Assembly (NCBI RefSeq): GCF_021653995.1
Contig: NZ_JAJJOZ010000009.1
Location: forward strand, 124,001 to 188,000
Length of the DNA stretch: 64,000 nucleotides
Direction of reading: 5' to 3'
DNA from: Allopusillimonas lactea
GTDB lineage: Bacteria; Pseudomonadota; Gammaproteobacteria; Burkholderiales; Burkholderiaceae_B
Part shown: positions 1-8,546 of the stretch, one piece after another
How positions within the stretch are numbered: position 1 is the first letter of the stretch
Layout of the letters: each line of letters opens with the position of its first letter
The notes under the pieces: model-generated
The model's database searches: none
Seen by the model: only the letters and a program-made list of their open reading frames with translations
What the model was told of the DNA's origin: nothing
Position numbers and translations under genes: made by a program

Positions 1-327
1 GTCGGGGGAGCCAATGTGAAACTCTTGACGCGTATTGAAGGGCTCAAAAGCATCGGGCTGCGCGACCATGCTGTCGATTTGCTCTAGCGCCGCGCGGGCA
101 TGCGGCAGCAGGCTAAGCGCGCGTTCGGTGGGCACCATGCCGCCCTTCTCACGCACCAGCAGTGGATCGCCCAGAATGGCGCGCAAGCGCCGCAGCGCCA
201 CGCTGACGGTAGGCTGCGACTGATTGAGTTTGAGCGCCACCCGCGACACACTGCGCTCTGTCACCAGCAAGCAGAAGACCTTGAGCAGGTAAGTATCGAG
301 TAGTTCAGCGCTGCGCCGCACCACCAT
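1..327 (-). CDS. LysR-family transcriptional regulator (N-terminal part, cut by window edge)
   Basis: Only the first 109 residues are in the window; the frame is still open at base 1. The ATG at 327 is preceded by a purine-rich GGGAGAC ribosome site. Residues about 8-70 form the LysR winged helix, with LNQSQPTVSVALRRLR as recognition helix followed by LGDPLLVREKGG and the usual long linker helix. It lies 76 bases downstream of guaD in the same orientation, so it may be read with the purine genes or control them. The effector domain is outside the window, so the ligand cannot be judged. The family call is firm; the role in purine control is inference. Confidence 0.9.
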   Translation of the reverse strand, partial: MVVRRSAELLDTYLLKVFCLLVTERSVSRVALKLNQSQPTVSVALRRLRAILGDPLLVREKGGMVPTERALSLLPHARAALEQIDSMVAQPDAFEPFNTRQEFHIGSPD

Positions 328-403
328 TATTCGTCTCCCTCTTCGATGCTTTTTATCTCCGACCCCGGAACGGGCCATGATATAGGAATCTAACGCTGCT
401 GCG

Positions 404-1771
404 TCAGTTTTGAGGCTGGCGCGCATCGTCTTGTGTATCGCGGGCGTACAGCAGCCGGCCCGCCACATAGCTTGCGGCCACCGCACGGTCGTCGCCCAGC
501 ATGGCAAACGCAAACAACAGCTCCTCCAGGGACGTCGCGGCAGCAGTGCGCCGCGCGAGCAGCGGCGTGGCGCCGGGGTCGAGAACGATGAAATCCGCCT
601 CGGCGCCTGGCTGCAGCGTACCGATCACCCCCTGCAGGCCCAGCGCCGCCGCTGCTCCCTGGGTCGCCATGTGAAACATATGCGTCGCGCTGAGATGATG
701 GCCGCACAGACGCGCCACCTTGTGCGCCTCGCCCATGGTGCGCAGCATCGAAAACGACGTACCGCCGCCTACGTCAGTTGCCAGCGCCACCTGCATGCCC
801 GCGCGGCGGGCCGCATGCAAGTCAAACAGGCCGCTACCCAGGAACAGATTCGATGTCGGACAGTGCGCCGCCAGCGCGCCCGCGTCGCACATGCGCGCGC
901 GATCCTCGTCATCGAGCCAGATGCAATGGCCGTACACCGCACGCGGGCGCAGCAAGCCGTATCCCGCATAGATATCGAGGTAGCTGCGGTAGCCGGGGTG
1001 CATCGCAGCGGCCCACGCAATTTCGTCGCGGTTCTCCGCCACGTGGCTCTGAATGAACACGTCGCCATAGCGCTGCGCCAGTTCTCCGCATGCGCCAAGC
1101 TGCGCAGCCGTGGACGTGGGTGCAAAACGCGGCGTGAGCGCATACATCTGCCGGCCGATGCCATGCCAGCGCATGATCAGCGCTTCGCTATCGCGCGCCC
1201 CCTCATCAGCCGTATCGCGCAACGCGTCGGGGCAGTTGCGATCCATCATCACCTTGCCCGCCACCATGCGCATATTGCGGGCGTGGCTGGCGGCAAAGAA
1301 CGCATCGACGGATTGTGGATGAACCGTGCAGTACACCAATGCGCTCGTGGTGCCGCAGCGCAGCAACTCATTGAGGAAAAAATCGGCGACTTCGGCGGCG
1401 TGGCCGCTATCCTGGAAGCGGCGTTCGGCCGGAAAGGTGTATGTCTCCAGCCAGGACAACAGGCCAGGGGCCGGCGAAGCGATGATGTCTGTCTGAGGAT
1501 AATGCACGTGGGTATCGATGAAGCCCGGCGTGATCAGCCGATTGCGCCAATCCACCACGGGTGTGGCCTCACCCAGTGTGGGCGCCAATGCACCGTATTC
1601 ACCCACCTGAGCGACGCGGCCGTCCTCGATCACCAGCAAACCATCTTCCAGCATGATGGACTGGGGTGCCTCGTCGTGCGCCGCACGGTCGGCAAAATAG
1701 AGCAGTCGAGCACGATACCCTCGGCGTTCCACGTTCGCACCAGCGTCGTCACGAGCGTTGAAAGGCTTCAT
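404..1771 (-). CDS. guaD: guanine deaminase
   Basis: This cytosolic zinc amidohydrolase hydrolyses guanine to xanthine and ammonia. The 455-residue product has the usual length. Visible motifs are PGFIDTHVHYPQ (metal ligands H88 and H90), QSHVAEN, YGHCIWLDDED, AAHCPTSNLFLGSG and LATDVGGGTSFSML, in the order seen in GuaD rather than in cytosine or atrazine deaminases. The ATG at 1771 overlaps the stop of xdhC by four bases (ATGA), so it is co-translated with the xanthine dehydrogenase genes. Its product xanthine is the substrate of that enzyme. Confident call. Confidence 0.95.
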   Translation of the reverse strand: MKPFNARDDAGANVERRGYRARLLYFADRAAHDEAPQSIMLEDGLLVIEDGRVAQVGEYGALAPTLGEATPVVDWRNRLITPGFIDTHVHYPQTDIIASPAPGLLSWLETYTFPAERRFQDSGHAAEVADFFLNELLRCGTTSALVYCTVHPQSVDAFFAASHARNMRMVAGKVMMDRNCPDALRDTADEGARDSEALIMRWHGIGRQMYALTPRFAPTSTAAQLGACGELAQRYGDVFIQSHVAENRDEIAWAAAMHPGYRSYLDIYAGYGLLRPRAVYGHCIWLDDEDRARMCDAGALAAHCPTSNLFLGSGLFDLHAARRAGMQVALATDVGGGTSFSMLRTMGEAHKVARLCGHHLSATHMFHMATQGAAAALGLQGVIGTLQPGAEADFIVLDPGATPLLARRTAAATSLEELLFAFAMLGDDRAVAASYVAGRLLYARDTQDDARQPQN

Positions 1772-2805
1772 TGCGCGCCCGCGTGCACGTGCGCAATCAG
1801 TTCGCGCGTCTGCAGGAGCTGCGCGGCAACAGCAATGGCAATCGACTCGGGTGCTTTGTCATGGATACCGGCAACGCCGATGGGGCAGGTCATGCGCGCC
1901 AACGCCTCGGGGGCCACACCACGCCGCGCCAGGCGGCGCTCGAACTTCACGCGTTTGGTGCGGGAGCCGATCAGGCCCAGATAGGCGAAATCGCCACGGC
2001 GCAGGATATGGCGGCAAAGCTGCTCATCCAGAGCATGGGAATGCGTCATCACAAGGTAAAACGCGCCTGCCGGCGCCTCGTCGACGATGGCCTGCGGTAC
2101 ATCGGTTGGCTCGACGCGCACGTTGGCCGGCACATTGTCTGGAAATTGCGCATCACGCTCGTCAGCCCAACTTACCGTGCACGGCATATACGCCAGCACA
2201 CGCACCAACGCCTGGCCAACGTGCCCTGCGCCGAACAGCACCACATGCATGGAAACAGGCGCCACCCACTCGCGCAGCGCCGCACGGCCGCCCGCACGCA
2301 CAAGCATGCCCGCACCACCAGCGACCGGCGCGGGCTGCGCGTCCGGCGGCATGTCGCACACCCGCACATGCCCGGCGCCTGGCCAGGGCCCGCCCTGCGC
2401 ATGCGGCGATGCGGGCATATCGCCCAGCTCGCGTTCGCGCAAGCATGGGCGGCCGGCAGCCAGCGCCGCCCGCAAAGACATCAGCCAGCCCGTGTCGGCC
2501 GGGCCCAGCGTTTCAAACAACAGCGTGACGGCGCCACCACAGCATTGCGCCAGGCTGGGGCCCAACGAAAGCCACTGCGTCGCGCAGGCGCCACCAGGAT
2601 AATCGTGCAGCAGCGCCCGCGCTTGTTGTATGGCGCGCCATTCCAACTGGCCCCCGCCTACACTGCCCCATTGGGCCTGTGCCGAAACGACCATCCTGGC
2701 GCCCACCTCGCGGGGCGCGGAACCTTCCACATCCGCCACAGTAATCAACACCGCGGGCGTGTTCGCACGAGCAAGCGCGCAGGCGGCATCAAGCCAGACA
2801 CTCAT
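1768..2805 (-). CDS. xdhC: xanthine dehydrogenase accessory protein XdhC
   Basis: XdhC binds the molybdenum cofactor and promotes its sulfuration and insertion into XdhB. The 345-residue protein has an N-terminal XdhC/CoxI domain (about 10-75: VADVEGSAPREVGARM, GSVGGGQLEW). Its C-terminal Rossmann domain (about 190-330) carries the nucleotide loop VVLFGAGHVGQALVRVL and MTHSHALDEQL. It overlaps both neighbours by four bases, ending in guaD and starting in the end of xdhB, which indicates one transcript xdhA-xdhB-xdhC-guaD. This order is common in betaproteobacteria. Confidence 0.95.
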   Translation of the reverse strand: MSVWLDAACALARANTPAVLITVADVEGSAPREVGARMVVSAQAQWGSVGGGQLEWRAIQQARALLHDYPGGACATQWLSLGPSLAQCCGGAVTLLFETLGPADTGWLMSLRAALAAGRPCLRERELGDMPASPHAQGGPWPGAGHVRVCDMPPDAQPAPVAGGAGMLVRAGGRAALREWVAPVSMHVVLFGAGHVGQALVRVLAYMPCTVSWADERDAQFPDNVPANVRVEPTDVPQAIVDEAPAGAFYLVMTHSHALDEQLCRHILRRGDFAYLGLIGSRTKRVKFERRLARRGVAPEALARMTCPIGVAGIHDKAPESIAIAVAAQLLQTRELIAHVHAGAQ

Positions 2806-5138
2806 GGCGCCTCCTGCCCACGCAGCGCCGTCACCGCACTGAGAATCGCCTCGGGCGTCGCAGGCGCGTCCAGCACCGGTTCGACCCGATAATTGCCAAC
2901 GCTGGCAACGGCGTCGCGGATGGCGTTGAACACACTGAAAGACAGCAACAGCGGTGGTTCTCCCACCGCCTTGGAGCGATGGATGGTATCCCGGGCATTG
3001 CGATTGCCAAACAGCTTGACGCGGAAGTCCGCCGGACAGTCACTGACGGCGGGTATTTTGTATGTGGACGGCGCATGCGTCATCAGCCGGCCGTCGCCGT
3101 TCCAGTACAGTGCCTCGCTTGTGAGCCAACCCATGCCTTGTATGAACGCCCCTTCGATCTGCCCGATGTCGATGGCGGGATTGATGGACTCACCCACATC
3201 ATGCAGGATGTCAGTGCGCAGGAGTCTGAATTCGCCGGTCAGCGTATCGACCACCACCTCAGACACCGCCGCGCCATAGGCGTAGTAATAGAACGGCTCG
3301 CCGGTCATCGTGTGCTTGTCCCACCGTATGCCCGGCGTGGCATAAAACCCCTCGGACCAGAGCTGCACCTGCACCCAGTAGGCTGCATCCACCACCTCTG
3401 CGAACGGCAAGCTTTCGCCGTTGACGTACACGCGGTTATCGGCAAACACGACATCCTCAGCCTGACCTCCCCACTTCGCAGCGGCCACGCCGGCCAGCCG
3501 GCGCCGTATGCGCAGGGCGGCGTCCTGCGCCGCCTTTCCATTCAGATCCGAACCTGTGGACGCGGCCGTTGCCGAGGTATTGGCCACTTTACTGGTATCG
3601 GCGGCCGTCACGCGAACGTGCGCGATGTCCAGCCCCAGCGCCTGAGCGGTGACCTGCGCCACCTTGGTATTCAAGCCCTGGCCCATTTCGGTGCCGCCAT
3701 GGTTCACGAGGACGGAGCCGTCGCGGTATACATGCACCAGCGCGCCGGCCTGATTGAATGCCGGCACGTTGAATGAAATGCCGAATTTCACGGGCGTCAG
3801 CGCCAGGCCGCGCTTAAGTACCGGGCTGCCGCGGTTGTATGCCTGCACGGCCTCTCGGCGCGCGCGATAGCTGCTGTCCGCCTCAAGCTGGCTGACCAAC
3901 GGTTCCAGCACATTGTCGAGAACGCGCTGACCATAGGGCGTGATGTCGCGCTCGCCTATTCCGTAGAAGTTGGCGCGGCGCACATCAAGCGGGTCGCGCC
4001 CCAGCCGGCGTGCAATCATATCGATGAGCACCTCGGTCACCAACGCGCCCTGCGGCCCGCCGAAGCCGCGAAAAGCGGTATTGGACTGCGTGTTGGTCTT
4101 GCCGCACAGCGCCGCAATACCGATGTGCGGCAGAAAATAAGCGTTGTCTACATGGCAAACGGCGCGCGTGGCGACGGCTTCCGACAGATCAGCCGAATAC
4201 CCCGCCTGCAGCGTCATGTCCACATTCATACCCAGGATGTGGCCCGCGTCGTCAAAACCGATGTCGTATTCGTAATGAAAGCCGTGCCGTTTGCCGGTGA
4301 TCATCATATCGTCGTCACGATCGGGGCGCAGCTTCACCGGCACGCCCAGGCGCGCCGCACATACCGCCGCCACGCCCGCGAACAATGCCGATTGTGACTC
4401 TTTACCGCCGAAGCCGCCGCCCATGCGGCGGCATTCCACAACGACCTGGTGCGATTGCCACCCCAGCGCCCGGGCCACCAACGCCTGCATTTCGCTGGGG
4501 TGCTGCGTCGAACACCACACATGCATGGTCTGACCCTCGCGCGGCACCGCGTAAGCGATCTGCCCTTCCAGATAAAACTGCTCCTGCCCGCCGCACGCGA
4601 AGGTACCCGTCAGGCGGTGTGGCGCGCGCGCAATGGCGTCAGCGGCGTCGCCACGCGCAAGCCGCATGGGCGGCACCACCAACGCGGACCGCATCTTGGC
4701 CTGCAAAGGCGTCAAGATCGCTTCCAGCGGCTCGTAATCCACGCTTGCCAACCGGGCGGCTCGCCGCGCCGCATCCCGGCTGGCGGCCACCACGACGAAC
4801 AGCGGCTGGCCGATGTATTGCACGCATGCGTCGGCCAGCAAGGGGTCGTCGTGAACTACCGGACCGCAATTATTCTCTCCCGGAATATCCTGTGCGGTAA
4901 GCACGGCCAGCACATCCGGCGCGGTGCGTACGGCACGCAGATCAATGGCGCGGATACGCGCATGGGCCTGGTCTGACAGGCCCAGCGCCGCATGCAGTGT
5001 CCCGGCCAGTTCGGGCAGGTCGTCGGTGTACGTCGCCGTGCCGCTGACATGCAGGACAGCGGACTCATGCGGCAGGCTTTTGCCAGCGGCGCCTGTCAAC
5101 ACAGGGGTGTGCATACGCGCATCGGCTTGCGTATTCAT
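2802..5138 (-). CDS. xdhB: xanthine dehydrogenase, molybdopterin-binding large subunit
   Basis: This is the catalytic subunit oxidising hypoxanthine and xanthine to urate, with Mo-pterin bound in a 778-residue chain of normal length. Motifs are GGQEQFYLEGQIAY, GGGFGGKESQ, FRGFGGPQGAL, NHGGTEMGQGLNTK and the active-site glutamate loop VGEPPLLLSFSVF near the C-terminus. I chose the ATG at 5138 because AGGAGGAAC sits just upstream and it overlaps the xdhA stop as ATGA. The frame is open 31 codons further upstream, but that part lies inside xdhA. Partner of XdhA; matured by XdhC. Confidence 0.96.
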   Translation of the reverse strand: MNTQADARMHTPVLTGAAGKSLPHESAVLHVSGTATYTDDLPELAGTLHAALGLSDQAHARIRAIDLRAVRTAPDVLAVLTAQDIPGENNCGPVVHDDPLLADACVQYIGQPLFVVVAASRDAARRAARLASVDYEPLEAILTPLQAKMRSALVVPPMRLARGDAADAIARAPHRLTGTFACGGQEQFYLEGQIAYAVPREGQTMHVWCSTQHPSEMQALVARALGWQSHQVVVECRRMGGGFGGKESQSALFAGVAAVCAARLGVPVKLRPDRDDDMMITGKRHGFHYEYDIGFDDAGHILGMNVDMTLQAGYSADLSEAVATRAVCHVDNAYFLPHIGIAALCGKTNTQSNTAFRGFGGPQGALVTEVLIDMIARRLGRDPLDVRRANFYGIGERDITPYGQRVLDNVLEPLVSQLEADSSYRARREAVQAYNRGSPVLKRGLALTPVKFGISFNVPAFNQAGALVHVYRDGSVLVNHGGTEMGQGLNTKVAQVTAQALGLDIAHVRVTAADTSKVANTSATAASTGSDLNGKAAQDAALRIRRRLAGVAAAKWGGQAEDVVFADNRVYVNGESLPFAEVVDAAYWVQVQLWSEGFYATPGIRWDKHTMTGEPFYYYAYGAAVSEVVVDTLTGEFRLLRTDILHDVGESINPAIDIGQIEGAFIQGMGWLTSEALYWNGDGRLMTHAPSTYKIPAVSDCPADFRVKLFGNRNARDTIHRSKAVGEPPLLLSFSVFNAIRDAVASVGNYRVEPVLDAPATPEAILSAVTALRGQEAP

Positions 5139-6631
5139 ACCTGTTCCTCCTGGGCATCGGCACAGGCATAGACATTGACTTGTGCCGGCGACAAAGGCGC
5201 CTCGGGCCGTGTTTCCAGATAAAAGCGCCATAAAAGATGCTGCGCCGAGCTAATCCGGTAAGCGCTGCCCGCGCGCATGTCCGACATCGGCGTATAGTCC
5301 CGCGCAAGCGCTTGCATGGCCGCCTGCGCCGTGTCATCGTTCCAGGGGCGGCCCACCAGCGCCTGCTCGGCCAGCAGTGCGCGCCGAGGTGTGGCGGCCA
5401 TGCCACCGAAGGCGATACGAGCCTGCGCTACCTCACCGCCAGCGCCAAGATGGATGGCGAATGCCGCGCAAACCGCCGATATATCCTGGTCGAAGCGCTT
5501 GGACAGCTTGTAGCTGCGCAGACGCAGCGCCTGATCGCGAAGCGGGATCTCCAACCCCTGCATGAACTCGCCCACTTCGAATGCGTTTTTTTGATAGTCG
5601 AGGTAGAAGTCTTCCAGCGGCAGCGTACGTACGTGGTCGCCGCGGCGCAGCACAATGCGCGTGCCCAACGCAATCAGCACTGGCATGGAATCGCCGATGG
5701 GAGAGCCATTGGCCACATTCCCGCCCAGTGTGCCAGCATTGCGAATAGGATAAGAGGCGAAGCGGCGGCGCAGTTCACGCAGTTCGTCGTACTGTGCAGC
5801 CAGCGCGTCAAAGGCGTCGCTCAGCAGCGCGCCGGCCCCTATGTAGAGATGGCCGTCTTCAGTACGGATCTCGCGCAGCGCATCAACCTCGCCGACATAG
5901 ATAACCTCGGTGAGCGGGCGCAGCTGCTTGGTCACCCACAGCGCAACGTCGGTGCCCCCGGCAAGTATGCGCGCATGGGGATGCGCCAGGCGCAATTTGG
6001 CCAGCTCGGCAAGCGTGCGCGGCGCCCGGAACGTATGGCCCTCGTGCGCGTAATCAAGCGCGGCACCACGGCGCAGGCCCGCCAGTATCCCGGCCAGTGC
6101 ATCGACGTCGAAAGCGGCGCGTGGTTGGCTGAACATGGCCAGCGCGGCATCAATGATGGGCCGATAGCCCGTGCAGCGGCACAGATTACCCGACAGTACA
6201 TCCTGGACATGCGCACGCGAAGGCGGCGGCGCATCGGCGGCATGCTCAACATAAAGCGCCCACATCGACATGACAAAACCGGGCGTGCAAAAGCCGCATT
6301 GCGAGCCGTGCAGGTCGACCATGGCCTGTTGGACGGGATGCAGCGCACCGCCTGGCCGGCCCAGATCTTCAACCGTAAACACTGCCTTGCCGTCGAGGGT
6401 GGGCAGCAATTGGATACAAGCGTTGACGGCACGCATACGCACCGCCCCGTGTGCATCCAGATCGCCAATCACCACGGTGCATGCACCGCAATCACCCTCT
6501 GCACAGCCCTCTTTGGTGCCCGTGGCACGCAAGTCTTCACGCAAATATTGCAGCAGCGTACGCGTAGGCGCGACACCCCATACCTCGCGCACCTGCCCCC
6601 GGCAATAAAACCGTATCTTTTGAGCTTCCAT
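5135..6631 (-). CDS. xdhA: xanthine dehydrogenase, FAD/2Fe-2S small subunit
   Basis: This 498-residue subunit passes electrons from the Mo centre through two [2Fe-2S] clusters to FAD and NAD+. The plant-type cluster is ligated by EGCAEGDCGACTV (C43, C48, C51). The second cluster uses CGFCTPGFVMS and GNLCRCTGYRPI. A FAD-binding domain follows (LAGGTDVALWVTKQ, RNAGTLGGNVANGSPIGD). I chose the ATG at 6631 because MEAQKIRFYCRG begins the ferredoxin fold and a GAGGCG motif precedes it. The frame stays open to 6847, but those 72 codons do not resemble the family. First gene of the purine operon. Confidence 0.95.
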   Translation of the reverse strand: MEAQKIRFYCRGQVREVWGVAPTRTLLQYLREDLRATGTKEGCAEGDCGACTVVIGDLDAHGAVRMRAVNACIQLLPTLDGKAVFTVEDLGRPGGALHPVQQAMVDLHGSQCGFCTPGFVMSMWALYVEHAADAPPPSRAHVQDVLSGNLCRCTGYRPIIDAALAMFSQPRAAFDVDALAGILAGLRRGAALDYAHEGHTFRAPRTLAELAKLRLAHPHARILAGGTDVALWVTKQLRPLTEVIYVGEVDALREIRTEDGHLYIGAGALLSDAFDALAAQYDELRELRRRFASYPIRNAGTLGGNVANGSPIGDSMPVLIALGTRIVLRRGDHVRTLPLEDFYLDYQKNAFEVGEFMQGLEIPLRDQALRLRSYKLSKRFDQDISAVCAAFAIHLGAGGEVAQARIAFGGMAATPRRALLAEQALVGRPWNDDTAQAAMQALARDYTPMSDMRAGSAYRISSAQHLLWRFYLETRPEAPLSPAQVNVYACADAQEEQV

Positions 6632-6991
6632 GGTCTGGTTCGCCTCAATGTGCTTGTGCAGCGGCGCCCCGCATCGGCGCCCGCGCATCAATGCGGTAAC
6701 TTCAATGCCGATGCAGCGATGCCCATAAGACACATCATGGCGCGCATCCCGAAGGATGGCAATGGGGGTATGCGCAGGCATGCCGCACCGAAAACCAGCA
6801 GGCGGGCCAGCGAGAGACCATAGCGCTCGCCTATATGGATTATGCATTTTTGCCCCTCTCGATCCACCTGGATAGCTCTTAAACTAGCCGGGCAAGGCCA
6901 AGCTGGCGGGAACATGACTGTCTCGACCACGTCCGGCCGGCAACCCGGCCCCTAGCACGGCCTTTCACATTCAATAAAAATCGAGCCGACT
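6632..6991. other. divergent intergenic region xdhA / uraD
   Basis: This 360-base stretch separates the minus-strand xdh operon from plus-strand uraD and must hold both promoters. I see no convincing gene in it. It contains a small perfect inverted repeat, GGCCGG-CAAC-CCGGCC, at 6935-6950, about 40 bases before uraD, and an AT-richer patch at 6835-6890. No sigma-54 promoter match was found on either strand. A LysR-type operator for the regulator at the left edge might lie here, but none stands out. Confidence 0.4.
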
Positions 6992-7519
6992 ATGACGCAG
7001 ATCCAGGCACCCGAATTGACACTGTCCGCGCTGTCCGCCATGGGGCAGGATGAATTTACAGAGCGACTTAGCGGCATCTTCGAGCACTCCCCCTGGATTG
7101 CCCGCGGCGCGTGGCAAGCGCGCCCATTTACAAGCGTGGAGGCGCTGCATGGCGCAATGCTTGGCGTACTGAACCAGGCTGACGAAGCGGCGCAGCTTGC
7201 ACTGATCCTCGCTCACCCGGAGCTGGCAGGCAAAGAAGCCGCCAACGGCACACTGACGGATGCCTCCACGAACGAGCAGCGCGGCGCCGGGCTGGATCAA
7301 TGCAGCGCCGACGAGTTGGCGCGCCTGCGCGGCCTGAACGCCCGTTACCACGAGCGCTTCGGTTTTCCGTTTGTGATCGCCGTCAAAGGGCTGACACGCT
7401 ACCAGATCATGGACAGCATCGACGCACGGCTGCACAATGATCACGATACGGAACGCGCGACATGCTTGGCCGAGATCGCCAAGATTGCGCGCTTCCGTCT
7501 GGATGCCCTATTTGCCTGA
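6992..7519 (+). CDS. uraD: 2-oxo-4-hydroxy-4-carboxy-5-ureidoimidazoline (OHCU) decarboxylase
   Basis: UraD decarboxylates OHCU, formed from urate through 5-hydroxyisourate, to S-allantoin. The 175-residue product has the family length and helical motifs: ILAHPELAGKEA, ASTNEQRGAGLD and ARYHERFGFPFVIAVKG. It is the first gene of a two-gene plus-strand unit with allA and is divergent from xdhABC-guaD. The ribosome site before the ATG at 6992 is weak. Urate oxidase and 5-hydroxyisourate hydrolase, needed just before this step, are not in the window. Confidence 0.94.
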   Translation: MTQIQAPELTLSALSAMGQDEFTERLSGIFEHSPWIARGAWQARPFTSVEALHGAMLGVLNQADEAAQLALILAHPELAGKEAANGTLTDASTNEQRGAGLDQCSADELARLRGLNARYHERFGFPFVIAVKGLTRYQIMDSIDARLHNDHDTERATCLAEIAKIARFRLDALFA

Positions 7520-7529
7520 GGAGATGATT

Positions 7530-8045
7530 GTGAGTGTGTCTGTAACCCTGAAGGCGCTGGCCGCCGCCCCCTTGACGCGCGAAGCCTTTGCCCCATTCGG
7601 CGATGTGATCGAGGTGTCTGACGCCGTCCGGCATTTCACCATCAATGACGGCAATACAGAACGCTATCACGACCTGGCCAATATCGATCCGGGTGCCGAC
7701 GGCAAAGCAATTGTTTCCATTTTTCGGGGTTTGCCGCGCGCCCTGCCCTTTACCGTCACCATGATGGAGCGGCACCCTCGCGCCAGCCAAGCTTTCATCC
7801 CGCTCTCAGGCCGCCCCTATCTGGTCATCGTCGCCCCCGCCGGCGACGCCCCAGGTCCCGACGACCTACGGTTGTTCACCTGTGAACCCGGCCAGGGCGT
7901 CAACTACGCCGCCGGCGTATGGCACCACCCCCTGCTGGCGCTCGACGCCGTCAGCGACTTCCTCGTCATCGACCGCAGCGGCCCCGGCGACAACTGCGAC
8001 GTCATCGACCTCGCCCAACCCTGCCAGATCGCCAGCCCGTGCTGA
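7530..8045 (+). CDS. allA: ureidoglycolate lyase
   Basis: AllA (cupin-like fold) splits ureidoglycolate into glyoxylate and urea. It is the link between purine breakdown here and the glyoxylate genes at 8.5-18.6 kb. Recognisable stretches are REAFAPFGDVIEV, MERHPRASQAFIPL, NYAAGVWHHPLLAL and FLVIDRSG. I prefer the GTG at 7530, six bases after GAGGAG. An in-frame ATG at 7524 directly touches that ribosome site and would add two residues. The gene begins ten bases after the uraD stop, so the two are co-transcribed. Confidence 0.92.
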   Translation: MSVSVTLKALAAAPLTREAFAPFGDVIEVSDAVRHFTINDGNTERYHDLANIDPGADGKAIVSIFRGLPRALPFTVTMMERHPRASQAFIPLSGRPYLVIVAPAGDAPGPDDLRLFTCEPGQGVNYAAGVWHHPLLALDAVSDFLVIDRSGPGDNCDVIDLAQPCQIASPC

Positions 8046-8097
8046 TCGCATCAGCGCTTGAACGCGCGCAGTGTCGATTCTTGAACAGCGAGGCACA

Positions 8098-8546
8098 CTA
8101 GCGACGCTCCTGTGTAACGATCAGCCGGAAGTAAGCATCCCAATGCTCCAGATAGGCTGCCGACTCGGCATGGCCCATATGCGCTGCCTTGATTGCATAC
8201 GCTTTCGCCAGTGCCAGGTTTTTTTGACGTGGCCGCCGTTAGAGCCACCCATGTATATCGCTGCGAGCATTGAATACCCCCCTGACCTGTCCGGAAATTT
8301 CCTGCCCGTAAGAACTAGAGATCTCTCACTGAGCCGCTGATTTTCCTTCTCCACGCACAGCGAGCGTGACGGCTCAAGAATGGCCTCCAGCTCCCAAAAC
8401 TGACCCACCAAAAACAAGAAACAGAAACCGCCGCTGCGTAAGTGCCAACGTCGGTTGGAATCTGAATCAGTAGGAGGTGCGGACGAAAGAACTACAGCAA
8501 CGGAATTTATGATTGGAAAGAACAAAGACTGAAAGCAGGCACCCAC
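8098..8546 (-). pseudogene. decayed Sel1-repeat protein remnant
   Basis: The 500 bases between allA and pyk hold no intact gene. On the minus strand the C-terminal end of a Sel1/TPR-like protein can be read in two frames. The upstream frame gives FPDRSGGYSMLAAIYMGG. After a run of seven A (plus-strand T at 8219-8225) the frame shifts and gives NLALAKAYAIKAAHMGHAES, then AAYLEHWDAYF, ending at a TAG at 8098. Joined, the pieces match the Sel1 pattern of small residues and KAAxxGHAxA. No start or ribosome site is apparent, and the part before about 8370 is uncertain. A sequencing error in the homopolymer is the alternative explanation for the shift. Confidence 0.55.
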
